Of a stretch of 64,000 nucleotides of DNA, positions 34,552-42,989 are shown one piece after another. Below the pieces are notes generated by a model, which was not told the DNA's origin, made no database searches, and saw only the letters and a list, made by a program, of their open reading frames with translations. The position numbers and the translations under genes are program-made. Each line of letters starts with the position of its first letter. Position 1 is the first letter of the stretch. The DNA is from Paenibacillus sp. UNC499MF. Lineage in GTDB: Bacteria; Bacillota; Bacilli; Paenibacillales; NBRC-103111. The stretch spans positions 46,444 through 110,443 of the forward strand of contig NZ_FNVF01000015.1 in assembly GCF_900107975.1 (NCBI RefSeq), given 5' to 3'.

Positions 34552-35342
34552 AGAGGTAAAATCTCCTTCTGTTTATAATTGGCGGGAAAGCTGAATCATC
34601 CACGCATCTTTTATGGATTATACGGATGGATGATATCCACAATATATCAAAGGATTGCTCTTTGCCTTAGGTGTAACAAGAACAATTCCACCGGACAAGC
34701 ACCCGGTAAGTCCTTTATCATCACCCGGCATTGACCGTTTGTAACTGTGACGCTCCGGTCATTCCGCTTTAGGCGATTGGAGCACTTTTATAATTATGGA
34801 CTTCATGCATCCATGATAGCTGCGAATACTTCGGAATGTCAAGCGTCTTTTTGAAAGCATTTGAAGCAGTTGGTTGTATCCCGGTGCCCGGCTTTAGAAA
34901 GTTTAAGATGTTTCCAAAATCATCTTAGCCGCTTGGATCTGACTCATAATCCGCTGTTGAAAGAGCTTTACTGCTCGGAAAATAAACTATCGGAACTCCG
35001 TACAGACTGCAATCCGATGTGAAAGAACGGGTGTATTCCGATAACCTCATTTTTGAACCGGACCATTCGATCGATGGAATGGGAACTTTTCGATATGACA
35101 GATCCTTCTGTTCTTATCAAATGACTTTGGACTATAAGGGGAAGGAACTGTCCGTCAGAGTCGATGTACCCGCTAAAGCGGGTATGATCCGCCTGTCGTC
35201 TGTGATCAGCAGAACCTGGGAGCGGTGACTCTCTCGTCAATGGTAAGAATGACTCTTTAGGCCAAATAAAAAAGTCCCCGATGCAGGGACTAAAATGTAT
35301 ACGCTCGTTTCTTTGCTGATAAAGGTATGCCGGGCGGTCTGC
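34552..35342. other. Long intergenic region with an LRR-gene remnant
   Basis: 791 bases without an intact gene. Its right half contains the LRR pseudogene at 34858-35228. The left half (34552-34857) shows nothing I recognise apart from short imperfect hairpins near 34745-34790. Confidence 0.5.
34858..35228 (+). pseudogene. Fragment of a leucine-rich-repeat protein gene
   Basis: From 34858 the frame reads about two classical bacterial LRRs: HLKQLVVSRCPALESLRC, FQNHLSRLDLTHNPLLKEL and YCSENKLSEL, then stops at 35022 after a few unrelated residues. A TGA lies in frame just before 34858. A second open stretch in another frame (35019-35228, including GKELSVRVDVPAKAGMIRLS) may be the decayed remainder. 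With no start, no ribosome site and a frame break, this is a remnant of a larger surface-type LRR gene. Confidence 0.6.
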
Positions 35343-36365
35343 TTAAGCGATGACCGCAGGCAGAATATGATCTTTTATCAGCGTCCATCTGTCACGGGGC
35401 TGCACGATAAATTCGGACACAATGGCAACGATCAGTTCTTTCCCGGGTATACAGCAAAGGACATTCCCGCCGTCGCCCAGCGCCATATAGGCATAAACTC
35501 CGCCTTCATCGCGCAGCCACCACAAATAACCGTAATGATTCTCATTCATTGCTGTCGATTCATCAATCCATGTTTCCGAAATAATCCGGGTGTGATCCCA
35601 GAAGCCGCGGTTCAAATAAAGAAGACCGAAACGCGCCATATCGCGGGGAGTGAGCGTGAGTCCCCAGCCTCCCGTGGAGTTGCCGTCGGGATCGTTAACC
35701 CAACCCCTTACTCCCGTCCCGAATAAGTCCTCGAACCCGAACGATTTCATTCCGTAATCCGGAATCTTTTGCATACCGATGGCGCTGAATAACCGTTCGT
35801 TGGCAAACTCCCGTGCACTTCTGCCTGTACTGCGGGTGATGATGCCCGAAAGCAGGTGCGCCCCCGCCGTAGAATACTTAAATGCTCCGATCTCACCTTT
35901 TTGACCCAGCATATCCAGCGTGTACTTTACCCAATCCGGCTGCATACACATCTTGTCGAGCGGTTCATGCCAATCCTCAAACGGATAGGGAGCCGTCATC
36001 GTAAGAAGGTGGCGCAGCGTGATGTCACGTATGTGCCCGTCAGCGGCATCGGGAATATAGTCGGGATAAAAATCCAGCACCTTCTGATCCGCATGTTTAA
36101 TAAAACCCGCGTCTATGGCAATCCCGATCAGAGCGGACAAAATACTTTTCGTAACCGATGCCACATGGTGCGTATCATCCGGTCCGTGACCGTTGTAATA
36201 GTTCTCATAGGCAAGAAACCCTTTCCTAACGATAACCATTCCGTTTATGTTGCCGTACCCGGATCGTACAACAGGTTCGAGTTCTGCAAGCTTTTCCGGG
36301 TCCATTCCCAGAGCTTCCGGATCTTCGGCTTGCCATTTTTCAGTCGGCCAGCAGCTGTTTCGCAT
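35343..36365 (-). CDS. Cytosolic serine hydrolase, class C beta-lactamase family
   Basis: 340 residues from ATG 36365 (AGGGAGG 8 bases upstream). SxxK nucleophile motif in HHVASVTKSILSALIG; YxN position is represented by FKYSTAGAHLLSG (YSxAG type); GDGGN is a third-motif-like loop. There is no signal peptide, so it acts in the cytosol, unlike the secreted relative at 5442. Typical activities are esterase or D-peptidase; the sequence does not tell which. It is 23 bases downstream of the MerR regulator gene and probably co-transcribed under its control. Confidence 0.85.
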   Translation of the reverse strand: MRNSCWPTEKWQAEDPEALGMDPEKLAELEPVVRSGYGNINGMVIVRKGFLAYENYYNGHGPDDTHHVASVTKSILSALIGIAIDAGFIKHADQKVLDFYPDYIPDAADGHIRDITLRHLLTMTAPYPFEDWHEPLDKMCMQPDWVKYTLDMLGQKGEIGAFKYSTAGAHLLSGIITRSTGRSAREFANERLFSAIGMQKIPDYGMKSFGFEDLFGTGVRGWVNDPDGNSTGGWGLTLTPRDMARFGLLYLNRGFWDHTRIISETWIDESTAMNENHYGYLWWLRDEGGVYAYMALGDGGNVLCCIPGKELIVAIVSEFIVQPRDRWTLIKDHILPAVIA

Positions 36366-36388
36366 GATCCACACCTCCCTATGTATTG

Positions 36389-37225
36389 TCAGTGTATAAG
36401 CCGTTTCTTCTTTACCGGAACATACACTTCGGTAACGATATCCCCCGACACCTCGGCCTGGTGGGGATCGGTTACATATACTTCGTAGGGCGGCCTCACC
36501 CATTCATAGCCTTCATTCGCTATCCATTCCGTAAGCCTGGCATAAACCGGTCTTAATTCCGGGTAGGAACCGTTCCATACGGACTTCGCGCACAGACCTC
36601 CCGGCAAATCCCGCGTCCCCTTAACCGCCTCCGCAATCGGGATCGCAAACTCCGTATCACTGCCCGCAGGATCGTAATCGAGGCTGTGATAAATCGTCAT
36701 CGGCGTCCCCAGCATGGTGAGCTTTTCGGCGGCAATCTTCTCGTACAGCCTGCTAAAATACTCCGCATAGCCCGAGGCAAAGTCATCTCTGCTTAACATC
36801 TGACGCGTAAAAAGGATATTCACGGGCAGGGTTTCAACAAGCTGCACTTCTATTTGGTCCACGTGTGACATCAGGGGTATGCCCTTCTGCAAATGGACGA
36901 TGTCCGTACTTATCTGATTCAGCGTGTATTCCAAAGCATTCAGCCTCTCCCGGATTTCCTTCCTTTTGCGGCCAAGAGCCGAATAAAGCTTCTCTTCCGA
37001 ATGATCCTCTTCCGATTCCAGCAGCGCTTTGATTTCTTCGAGAGAAAAATGATATGATTTCAAACGGTTAATCAGAAGCATCTTTTTCAGCTGGCCGATG
37101 GAATAGTACCGGTATCCGTTTTCGGGGTTAATCTCATCGGGTTTAATTAATCCGATTTCATCGTAATATCGAAGCGTTTTTGTGGATACTTCGCATATTT
37201 TCGAAAATTCCCCAATCGATAGCAA
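36389..37225 (-). CDS. MerR family regulator with GyrI-like effector domain (BmrR type)
   Basis: 278 residues. DNA-binding domain: LSIGEFSKICEVSTKTLRYY then DEIGLIKPDEINPENGYRYY. A dimerisation coiled coil (about 75-115) is followed by a GyrI/SOUL-like effector-binding domain (about 125-275) of the kind that binds drugs in BmrR. I choose TTG 37225: a perfect GGAGGTGA lies 7 bases before it, and an upstream ATG (37243) would put that ribosome site inside the gene. Its promoter has the 19-bp MerR spacer. It leads an operon with a serine hydrolase. Confidence 0.88.
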   Translation of the reverse strand: MLSIGEFSKICEVSTKTLRYYDEIGLIKPDEINPENGYRYYSIGQLKKMLLINRLKSYHFSLEEIKALLESEEDHSEEKLYSALGRKRKEIRERLNALEYTLNQISTDIVHLQKGIPLMSHVDQIEVQLVETLPVNILFTRQMLSRDDFASGYAEYFSRLYEKIAAEKLTMLGTPMTIYHSLDYDPAGSDTEFAIPIAEAVKGTRDLPGGLCAKSVWNGSYPELRPVYARLTEWIANEGYEWVRPPYEVYVTDPHQAEVSGDIVTEVYVPVKKKRLIH

Positions 37226-37304
37226 GCGATCACCTCCATTCATCCGGTTATTTAAGAGTTTAAGAGCTGAGCTGTGCGGCGGCTCTGTGCCTTTGTTCTA
37301 CTTC

Positions 37305-37335
37305 ACTGTACAGCTTCCCCTAAGGGCAAAGTCAA
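37305..37335 (-). promoter_or_regulatory. MerR-type promoter with 19-bp spacer
   Basis: On the reverse strand TTGACT, 19-bp spacer holding the imperfect dyad CCCTTAGGGG, then TACAGT. Over-long spacers with a central dyad are the mark of MerR-activated promoters, so the regulator probably activates its own operon. Confidence 0.8.
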
Positions 37336-37426
37336 CGGCCGATTAGCGGCCTCCTCCTGTAAACGATGTCTTTTGCTTGGAGGAAACGTTTATTGTCACC
37401 GCAGCAGACACACGGCAAAAAAAAAA

Positions 37427-37456
37427 TGTGACCATATTCCGGCCTGGGCCGTCTAA
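37427..37456 (+). promoter_or_regulatory. ECF-sigma-type promoter before the sigma factor operon
   Basis: TGTGACC, 16-bp spacer, CGTCTAA. This matches the AAC/ACC -35 and CGTC -10 pattern of Bacillota ECF sigma factors and suggests autoregulation of the operon at 37498. Confidence 0.7.
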
Positions 37457-37497
37457 CTAGTATAAATATAAGCTTACAAGAAAGAGGAGTGTGGAAA

Positions 37498-38031
37498 GTG
37501 GATTTAACGAAACTTGCGGTTAAAGCGATAGCCGGCGACCGTGAAGCTTTTGTCAGCCTTGTCAGGCAATCGGAGGATTCTTTACACCATATGGCCAAAT
37601 CCATTTTGGGAAAAGACGAGGATGTCGCCGATGCGCTGCAGGAAACCGTATTCAAGGCGTACAAAGCGATTCCTTCCCTGCGCGAGCCGAAATTTTTTAA
37701 AACCTGGATGTTCCGGATTCTCATAAATGAATGCCATACGATTCTTGCAAACAGGTCCCGAACCGCAGCTTACTCGGAAGTACCGGCAGCCTCTTCCGTT
37801 TCCGATGAGTACGATAAAGTGGATTTGAGAGAAGCGGTAGACCGGTTGGATGAGAACCAGCGTATCGTTGTCATTCTGCATTATTTTGAAGATTTGCCCC
37901 TGCGCCAGGTGGCAAGCGCCCTGAACATTTCGGAGAGTGCCGTCAAAATGCGCCTTTCCAGAGCGCGCGATACCCTGCTGAAACAATTTAAAATCCTTCG
38001 CGAAGGGAAGATCAATTATGGATCCGTTTAA
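37498..38031 (+). CDS. ECF RNA polymerase sigma factor (SigV-like)
   Basis: 177 residues, the normal ECF size. Region 2 (about 20-85) includes DEDVADALQETVFKAYKAI; region 4 (about 115-165) includes LPLRQVASALNISESAVKMR then LSRARDTLLK, the -35 recognition helix. GTG 37498 is chosen with AGGAG 8 bases upstream; GTG 37489 overlaps the ribosome site. It overlaps the downstream DUF4179 gene by 14 bases, which is therefore the probable anti-sigma factor. An ECF-type promoter precedes it. Confidence 0.92.
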   Translation: MDLTKLAVKAIAGDREAFVSLVRQSEDSLHHMAKSILGKDEDVADALQETVFKAYKAIPSLREPKFFKTWMFRILINECHTILANRSRTAAYSEVPAASSVSDEYDKVDLREAVDRLDENQRIVVILHYFEDLPLRQVASALNISESAVKMRLSRARDTLLKQFKILREGKINYGSV

Positions 38032-39151
38032 CCTTGGGAACGAATTAAAAAAACTGAAAGAAGTGAAATCCGCAGATATGGCTATTTCATCGCTTGTCCG
38101 CTCTCGCCTGGATGAAACCTACGCTTCACTCCCGGATAGGGCTTCCACCCGCATGCATAAACCGAAGTCCCGTCTGCGCCGGATCGCCTCTGTTACTTCA
38201 GCGGCTGTTATCGTCGGTGCGGCGCTCTTCGCTTCCGGCTTCGTGTCTCCCGTAATGGCAAGCTCGATCAAGAGTATTCCTATACTCGGAAGCCTCTTCA
38301 GCTCCATTGAAGGCGATATCGGGCTTCGCAACGCCGGCGACCTCGGGCTTGCTTCACCCGTGAACAAAGAGGTATTTTACAAGGACGTTAAGCTTGAGGT
38401 AACCGAAACGGTCTTCGACGGAAGCCGGGCCGCCTTCTTGCTCAAAGTGTCGGCTCCAAATCTGCGTGATGGCAAGTATAATAACGGAAAAAAGACAGTG
38501 AATCTTAATAACGCCATTGACAACGTTATTTTCAGCGTAGACGGGAAACGGCAGGGTGATCCGGGTTCTATTCTGAAAGGCGGATTCTTTGCGGGAGCCG
38601 GGGAAGCAAATCCGGACATGCTGATCTTCGAAGAAGTGCTGGACACATCCGGCTCCCGCTCTGTTCCCGATTCGTTCAATGCCGAAGTAACGCTCGTCTT
38701 GGACGGGATCGATCACGAGTTTAAACTGGATGTCCCTTTCCGTAAGTCCACGGACCGGATCGTTAACAGGAATCCGAATTCGGCTGTCACCAAGGATGAG
38801 CTTACATTCTCGGTATCCGCTCTGCAAGCGACGCCTTTGACGACCCGCATTTATTCTTCCATAGCCTTGGATAAAGTCTCCGCTTTGAATGTGAAAGAAG
38901 AAAACAGATTGCGCCGGATCGGTATAGCGGTTTTCGACGATCAAGGCCGGCAGCTGCCCTCTTTGAACGGGGATGGCGTATATGAAGGGAATCGACTGAA
39001 CTTTGACAACCGGTACGCCTCAACACCCGGGAAGACGGGCTATTTAGTTTTAAAACCTTTTGTGATCAAGGATGATTTTACGGAAAAGGTGCATGAGGAT
39101 CAGTACATCAAAGGGCTTGAAATGAAAATCGACGTGCATGCTGCCGACTGA
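38018..39151 (+). CDS. DUF4179 membrane protein, probable anti-sigma factor
   Basis: 377 residues. Cytoplasmic N-terminal segment (about 1-55, including LVRSRLDETYASLPDRASTR), one membrane helix (about 57-80, ASVTSAAVIVGAALFASGFV), then a large beta-rich extracellular domain (about 95-375). This topology and the 14-base overlap with the ECF sigma gene are those of DUF4179 anti-sigma proteins. It would hold the sigma factor at the membrane until an extracellular signal, possibly cell-wall damage, releases it (inference). Regulated proteolysis of the single helix would be the usual release route. Confidence 0.85.
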   Translation: MDPFNLGNELKKLKEVKSADMAISSLVRSRLDETYASLPDRASTRMHKPKSRLRRIASVTSAAVIVGAALFASGFVSPVMASSIKSIPILGSLFSSIEGDIGLRNAGDLGLASPVNKEVFYKDVKLEVTETVFDGSRAAFLLKVSAPNLRDGKYNNGKKTVNLNNAIDNVIFSVDGKRQGDPGSILKGGFFAGAGEANPDMLIFEEVLDTSGSRSVPDSFNAEVTLVLDGIDHEFKLDVPFRKSTDRIVNRNPNSAVTKDELTFSVSALQATPLTTRIYSSIALDKVSALNVKEENRLRRIGIAVFDDQGRQLPSLNGDGVYEGNRLNFDNRYASTPGKTGYLVLKPFVIKDDFTEKVHEDQYIKGLEMKIDVHAAD

Positions 39152-39171
39152 ACGGGGGAAATTCGAAACTG

Positions 39172-39723
39172 ATGTCTATCCAATTTACAATTGAGTCCTA
39201 CTTCATACTGATACCGTTATTTTTGATTTTCCTGGTCGCTTTGTTTGAGATTTCAAAATTTAAAAAACGCAAGTTTACAGGTATGCAGTACATCTTGCTG
39301 ATTTCATTTTGCATCTATACATCGGCAGTCATTCATTTGGTCTTTTTTCCGATTGACATCAATATCGGGCTGTATGCCAATCAGACGCCGTGGTATAAAA
39401 CGATTAATTTTATTCCGCTTCTGACGCTTGACATAAAGACTTTTGTCCTGAACGTCCTTATGCTCGTACCGCTGGGCATTTACCTGCCTCTCTTGAACCC
39501 TAAATACGGCACCGTTACGAAAGCGGCGAAACTGGCACTGGTTGTAAGCCTCTCCTTAGAAGTATTGCAGTTGGTCATTCGGATCACTCTGGGTAACGGA
39601 AGGAGCACGGATATAAATGACCTTCTGGCCAACACGCTCGGGGGAGTCCTTGGCTTTCTTATCTACAGGATGCTGATGCGGTCGGCCGCTATCCGGCGTC
39701 TGGCAGACAGGTTCAAGTTGTAG
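39172..39723 (+). CDS. VanZ family membrane protein
   Basis: 183 residues, five or so membrane helices. VanZ signatures: YTSAVIHLVFFPIDI, NFIPLLTL, NVLMLVPLGIYLPLL, SLEVLQLVIRITLGNGRSTD and INDLLANTLGGVLGFL. VanZ proteins raise teicoplanin tolerance in vancomycin clusters; most chromosomal relatives lack a known role. It lies 20 bases downstream of the anti-sigma gene and is the third gene of the operon. This links the sigma factor to cell-envelope stress. Confidence 0.9.
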   Translation: MSIQFTIESYFILIPLFLIFLVALFEISKFKKRKFTGMQYILLISFCIYTSAVIHLVFFPIDINIGLYANQTPWYKTINFIPLLTLDIKTFVLNVLMLVPLGIYLPLLNPKYGTVTKAAKLALVVSLSLEVLQLVIRITLGNGRSTDINDLLANTLGGVLGFLIYRMLMRSAAIRRLADRFKL

Positions 39724-39808
39724 CGTCCAACCCGGCGGGTTTACCGGGCTGCTCAATTACCTTCTCCCCATAAGATTGCATAATGATCTGATTTATAGTA
39801 TATCTATT

Positions 39809-39825
39809 GGTGACCTGTACTCACC
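39809..39825 (+). promoter_or_regulatory. Short palindrome upstream of the HxlR gene
   Basis: GGTGA-N7-TCACC with GTAC in the spacer, just before the ribosome site of the HxlR regulator. Possible autoregulatory operator. Confidence 0.35.
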
Positions 39826-39843
39826 GGAAGGAGAGTGTAATTT

Positions 39844-40200
39844 GTGAGGGAAACCTGTGTTCCGTCCGGCGTGGCACTGAAAGACACCGGGTTCGGATAT
39901 ACGCTGTCCATAATAGGCGGCAAATATAAGATGATCATTATGTATTGGCTGGCCGAGAACAAAGTGATGCGGCACAATGAGCTGAAACGAAGTATCGGAA
40001 GCATTCCCTATAAAACACTGAGCGTCATGTTAAAAGAAATGGAAGCGGACGGACTTATCCTGCGCGAGGAATTTCCCCAAGTGCCGCCTAAAGTTGAATA
40101 TTCCTTAACGGAACGCGGCCTGTCTCTCCTTCCCTTATTAAACATGATGTGCGAGTGGGGAGAAAACAACTTGCCGGCTCCGCAAACCGGACAGCGATAA
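39844..40200 (+). CDS. HxlR family redox/electrophile-type regulator
   Basis: 118 residues, the usual HxlR length. The winged helix reads YTLSIIGGKYKMIIMYWLAE, then LKRSIGSIPYKTLSVMLKEM and the wing VPPKVEYSLTERG. A Cys near the N-terminus (position 4, RETCVPSG) is at the place where redox-sensing HxlR/YodB members carry their reactive cysteine. AAGGAG precedes the GTG start. It is convergent with a quinone-reductase-like gene whose promoter holds a palindrome, so it probably represses that gene (inference). Confidence 0.88.
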   Translation: MRETCVPSGVALKDTGFGYTLSIIGGKYKMIIMYWLAENKVMRHNELKRSIGSIPYKTLSVMLKEMEADGLILREEFPQVPPKVEYSLTERGLSLLPLLNMMCEWGENNLPAPQTGQR

Positions 40201-40213
40201 GGCTGACGAAATC

Positions 40214-40253
40214 AAAAGAAGTATCTCCCCATGGGGAGATACTTCTTTTTTTG
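40214..40253. terminator. Strong bidirectional terminator
   Basis: AAGAAGTATCTCCCC pairs with GGGGAGATACTTCTT, followed by TTTTTTT. It separates the convergent HxlR and flavoprotein genes. Confidence 0.9.
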
Positions 40254-40276
40254 CAGCTCTAAAGCAAAGGCGCCTG

Positions 40277-40837
40277 TTACAAATGATCAATAAAATTTAT
40301 ATAATTTTGTGCGCTTTTTTCCAGCAGGCTCCCCGGAGGCTCGTTTTCATGGCCGGGTTCATTTTCACCGGGCTCGTTTTCCGTACCGTAGTGGGCGAAA
40401 AACGAACGATAATCCGCCTCGCAGTAAAGGAAGGTCGTTTCAAACGGGGCTAATAGCTGCTCCAGCGTATAACGGTACCGCCCCTCTTCCCTGTAATCTT
40501 CTCTTTTAATCCCCGCGGATACAGCTAGAGCGGCTTTGCGGTTCTTTAATTTATCGCCGCCCGAACCATAGGCCCAGCCGTATGCCAAAACGTCGTCCAG
40601 CCATTTTTTAAGAAGGGGCGGACAATTGAACCAATAAATAGGGAACTGCAAAACAAAGCTGCCGTGCGACTCAATTAACCGCTGTTCCTTCTCCGCATCG
40701 ATCTTCCCGTCCGGATAAGCCTTATGCAGGTCATGCACCGTATATTTTTCCGGGAATTTGCTCAGTTCTTCTATCCACCGCTTATTGATGACAGATGTCT
40801 CCAGACTGGGATGTGCAACGATAACAAGTGTTTTCAG
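40277..40837 (-). CDS. NAD(P)H:quinone-reductase-like flavoprotein starting at CTG
   Basis: 186 residues in a flavodoxin-like fold of the MdaB/YwrO/KefF type. The first strand is KTLVIVAHPSLETSVINKRW (FMN/FAD loop), followed by SHGSFVLQFPIYWFNCPPLL and LDDVLAYGWAYG. The frame has no ATG, GTG or TTG before residue about 34, but a CTG at 40837 sits 8 bases after a perfect AGGAGG and a TAG stop lies just upstream. CTG initiation is therefore the simplest reading, since starting later would lose the nucleotide-binding strand. Near the C-terminus ENEPG is repeated about three times, a low-complexity insert. It probably reduces quinones or electrophiles. Confidence 0.8.
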   Translation of the reverse strand: MKTLVIVAHPSLETSVINKRWIEELSKFPEKYTVHDLHKAYPDGKIDAEKEQRLIESHGSFVLQFPIYWFNCPPLLKKWLDDVLAYGWAYGSGGDKLKNRKAALAVSAGIKREDYREEGRYRYTLEQLLAPFETTFLYCEADYRSFFAHYGTENEPGENEPGHENEPPGSLLEKSAQNYINFIDHL

Positions 40838-40892
40838 GGCTTCGTCCTCCTACAGGTGTATTTACCTCTAGAGTATAAAGGCCCTGTTGCAA

Positions 40893-40939
40893 ATACGTAA
40901 GTATGCACTTTTAGAACATGTACTTACCTAAAGGTAAGT
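40893..40939 (-). promoter_or_regulatory. Palindromes in the flavoprotein promoter (candidate HxlR operator)
   Basis: ACTTACCTAAAGGTAAGT at 40922-40939 (7-bp perfect arms) and ATAC-GTAA-GTAT at 40893-40904. Both share the TACTTAC half-site on the reverse strand and lie upstream of the CTG-start gene. Confidence 0.55.
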
Positions 40940-40976
40940 GTGAGAGCTGCCCATCCTTCGCTTTCTTGTTGAAACT

Positions 40977-41021
40977 AAAAAAACCCTTACCCGCCTTTTG
41001 AAGACCGGTAAGAGTTTTTTT
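40977..41021 (-). terminator. Intrinsic terminator after the SDR gene
   Basis: On the reverse strand AACTCTTACCGG pairs imperfectly with GGGTAAGGGTTTTTT, closing the transcript of the gene ending at 41076. Confidence 0.75.
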
Positions 41022-41075
41022 ATGAATAACTCGTTTCCTTTACGGGCACAGGCGTCTTCGGGGATTCGGAAAAAG

Positions 41076-41978
41076 TTACGGCGTAGGCGTACCGCCGTTG
41101 GCGTTAAGAGTCTCTCCGCTGATATAGCTGGATTCCTGACTGGCCAAGAATACAAAGGCCGGGGCCATTTCGGCAGGCTGGCCGGGACGTCCGAGCGGCG
41201 TATTCGCTCCGAATTCCGCCAGTTTCTCGGTCGGCTGCCCTCCCGCTACCTGCAGGGGAGTCCATACGGGGCCAGGCGCCACCACATTCACCCGGATGCC
41301 TTTGCCCGCTACCTGCTGTGCGAGTGCTTTGCTGAAAGTATTGATCGCCGATTTCGTAGTCGCGTAATCCAGAAGTATCGGTGACGGCTTATACGCCTGA
41401 ATGGAAGAAGTATTGATAATGGAACTGCCCGGCTTCATGTGTCCGATCGCAGCCTTGCAGAGCCAGAACAGAGAATAGACGTTAGTCTTGAAAGTGGCGT
41501 CGAATTGATCGGTCGTCAGATCCGCAATGTCCTCCACGAACTGCTGCTTGCCTGCCACGTTGGCAAGAATATCGATTCCGCCCAGTTTTTCCACCGCTGT
41601 CGCAATCAGCTGCCCGCAGTACTGCTCGTCCTTCAGGTCGCCTGGAAAAGCGACGGCTTTCCGGCCCGCTTCTTCGATCAGCTTGACGACTTCCTGCGCG
41701 TCCGCCTCTTCCTCCGGCAAGTAAGACAGAACCACATCGGCGCCTTCACGGGCAAAAGCAATCGCCGCCGCGCGTCCGATTCCGCTGTCGGCTCCCGTGA
41801 CTACCGCTTTGCGGCCGGTTAGTCGCCCGGTGCCGCGATAGCTGGTCTCTCCCGCGTCGGGTACGGGAGTCATTTTGTTCTGAAGCCCCGGTTCAGGCTG
41901 TTTTTGCTTCCATTCAGGTGAAGCCTTCGGATATTGAGTCGTTGGATCCTGCACGGTATTCTGGTTTTGATCCGGCAT
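41076..41978 (-). CDS. SDR family oxidoreductase (YhxC/YhdF-like)
   Basis: 300 residues from ATG 41978 (AGGAGG 8 bases upstream). An N-terminal tail of about 55 residues rich in Gln and Pro precedes the Rossmann domain. Motifs: [20 protein letters not shown] (cofactor), [25 protein letters not shown], catalytic YATTK (YxxxK) and [13 protein letters not shown]. The tail plus GKQQ are typical of the general-stress-type SDRs found in Bacillus and other bacteria. The substrate is unknown. Monocistronic, with a terminator at 40977. Confidence 0.9.
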   Translation of the reverse strand: MPDQNQNTVQDPTTQYPKASPEWKQKQPEPGLQNKMTPVPDAGETSYRGTGRLTGRKAVVTGADSGIGRAAAIAFAREGADVVLSYLPEEEADAQEVVKLIEEAGRKAVAFPGDLKDEQYCGQLIATAVEKLGGIDILANVAGKQQFVEDIADLTTDQFDATFKTNVYSLFWLCKAAIGHMKPGSSIINTSSIQAYKPSPILLDYATTKSAINTFSKALAQQVAGKGIRVNVVAPGPVWTPLQVAGGQPTEKLAEFGANTPLGRPGQPAEMAPAFVFLASQESSYISGETLNANGGTPTP

Positions 41979-42212
41979 AGTGAAGTCCTCCTCTTGGTCG
42001 TATCTGTATCGTTCGACAGTTGACGTAAAAGTGATTAACACTTCTCTTTGTAACCAAGATGGAGGACATTTAAACGATAGGTACGGCGGTCTTGGATCAG
42101 TGCGCCTGTCACGGCAGCCCTTTTCAAGCGATCTGTCAAGGGATTGCCGGATTTTTGCAGTACGCGGTGCCGGATGCCCATGACGGTGGTCAGCCAGTCC
42201 GATTCCAGCCGC

Positions 42213-42701
42213 CTAGGATTGAACCATGAACTCGATAACCGGATAGGAAACCACATGGCGATCCCGGTAGGTAAGGAGAACAAGATCTTCTCTTGAACTC
42301 ATAATGCCACGGTGTAAAATGGCTGTCTTAAACCCGCGTTCAATCGCTCCATTGTAGGTAAATAAGACGCAATTGCCGGCGTCAAAGCCCGCTACCACGA
42401 CCAGGCCGATCTCGCGATCAAGCAAAATCCGTTCCAGATCCGTTTGCCAGAAAGCGTTGGAGAACGTTTTCTTCACAACAAGATCATCCTGCTCCACTAC
42501 AATCTCAGGGATAAACCGGAGCCGTTCAGGAACCGCGTCTTCCTCGTCTTCCGCCCCTTCCACATCCTGGATATGAATGACTTGGTGGCCGCCTGACCGC
42601 AGAATTTGAGCCGTATGATTTATATACTCGCTTGCGGCTGCGACCGGTTGATCCTGAAGAAATTCAATTTGCATATCGACGATTAAAAGGGCAATTTTCA
42701 T
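42213..42701 (-). CDS. Isochorismatase-like cysteine hydrolase
   Basis: 162 residues. The catalytic triad is readable: Asp in LLIVDMQIEFL, Lys in VVKKTFSNAF and Cys in GFDAGNCVLFTYNGA. The fold is that of nicotinamidase/isochorismatase-type amidases. ATG 42701 is chosen because the fold begins there and AGAGG lies upstream; a longer reading frame upstream has no ribosome site. Substrate unknown. No clear operon partner. Confidence 0.85.
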   Translation of the reverse strand: MKIALLIVDMQIEFLQDQPVAAASEYINHTAQILRSGGHQVIHIQDVEGAEDEEDAVPERLRFIPEIVVEQDDLVVKKTFSNAFWQTDLERILLDREIGLVVVAGFDAGNCVLFTYNGAIERGFKTAILHRGIMSSREDLVLLTYRDRHVVSYPVIEFMVQS

Positions 42702-42810
42702 GGATTCACTACCTCTCATATACTGGAGCTTTTTTTCTACACTATAGCAAAGCAAGAATAAAGTTGTATATGGATTTATCGGGTATAGCTGATCTTTATC
42801 CGGAATACGG

Positions 42811-42845
42811 AAAAGGCAGCAGGTCTCTATGACCGGCTGCCTTGG
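42811..42845 (-). terminator. Stem-loop downstream of the catalase gene
   Basis: AAGGCAGCAGGTC pairs with GACCGGCTGCCTT with one mismatch around a five-base loop. It lies about 145 bases beyond the catalase stop; the tail on the reverse strand is TTTTCC. Confidence 0.55.
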
Positions 42846-42989
42846 TAAATTGCGGGCTGTTTTAATGCGGGAGGGGCTGTATCGGATATGCCGGCTTTCA
42901 TTTGTTTGTATGGTTCGGCCCGGCATAGAAGCTATCCAGATAATTGTGAAGCAGGGAGACGAGATCTCGGCCGTCTTGCTTTACTGAAA

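Noticed and set aside
34745..34795. Hairpin GTGACGCTCC...GGAGCACTTTT as a terminator
   Set aside because: The loop is long and the arms are imperfect, and no gene ends nearby on that strand.
36389..37243. MerR gene start at ATG 37243
   Set aside because: The perfect GGAGGTGA lies downstream of this ATG, so the TTG at 37225 is the better start.
39728..39752. Terminator after the VanZ gene
   Set aside because: The CCCGG/CCGGG stem is only five bases with no T-tract.
40277..40738. Flavoprotein start at the internal GTG near 40738
   Set aside because: It would delete the first strand and cofactor loop of the fold; the upstream CTG with a perfect ribosome site fits better.
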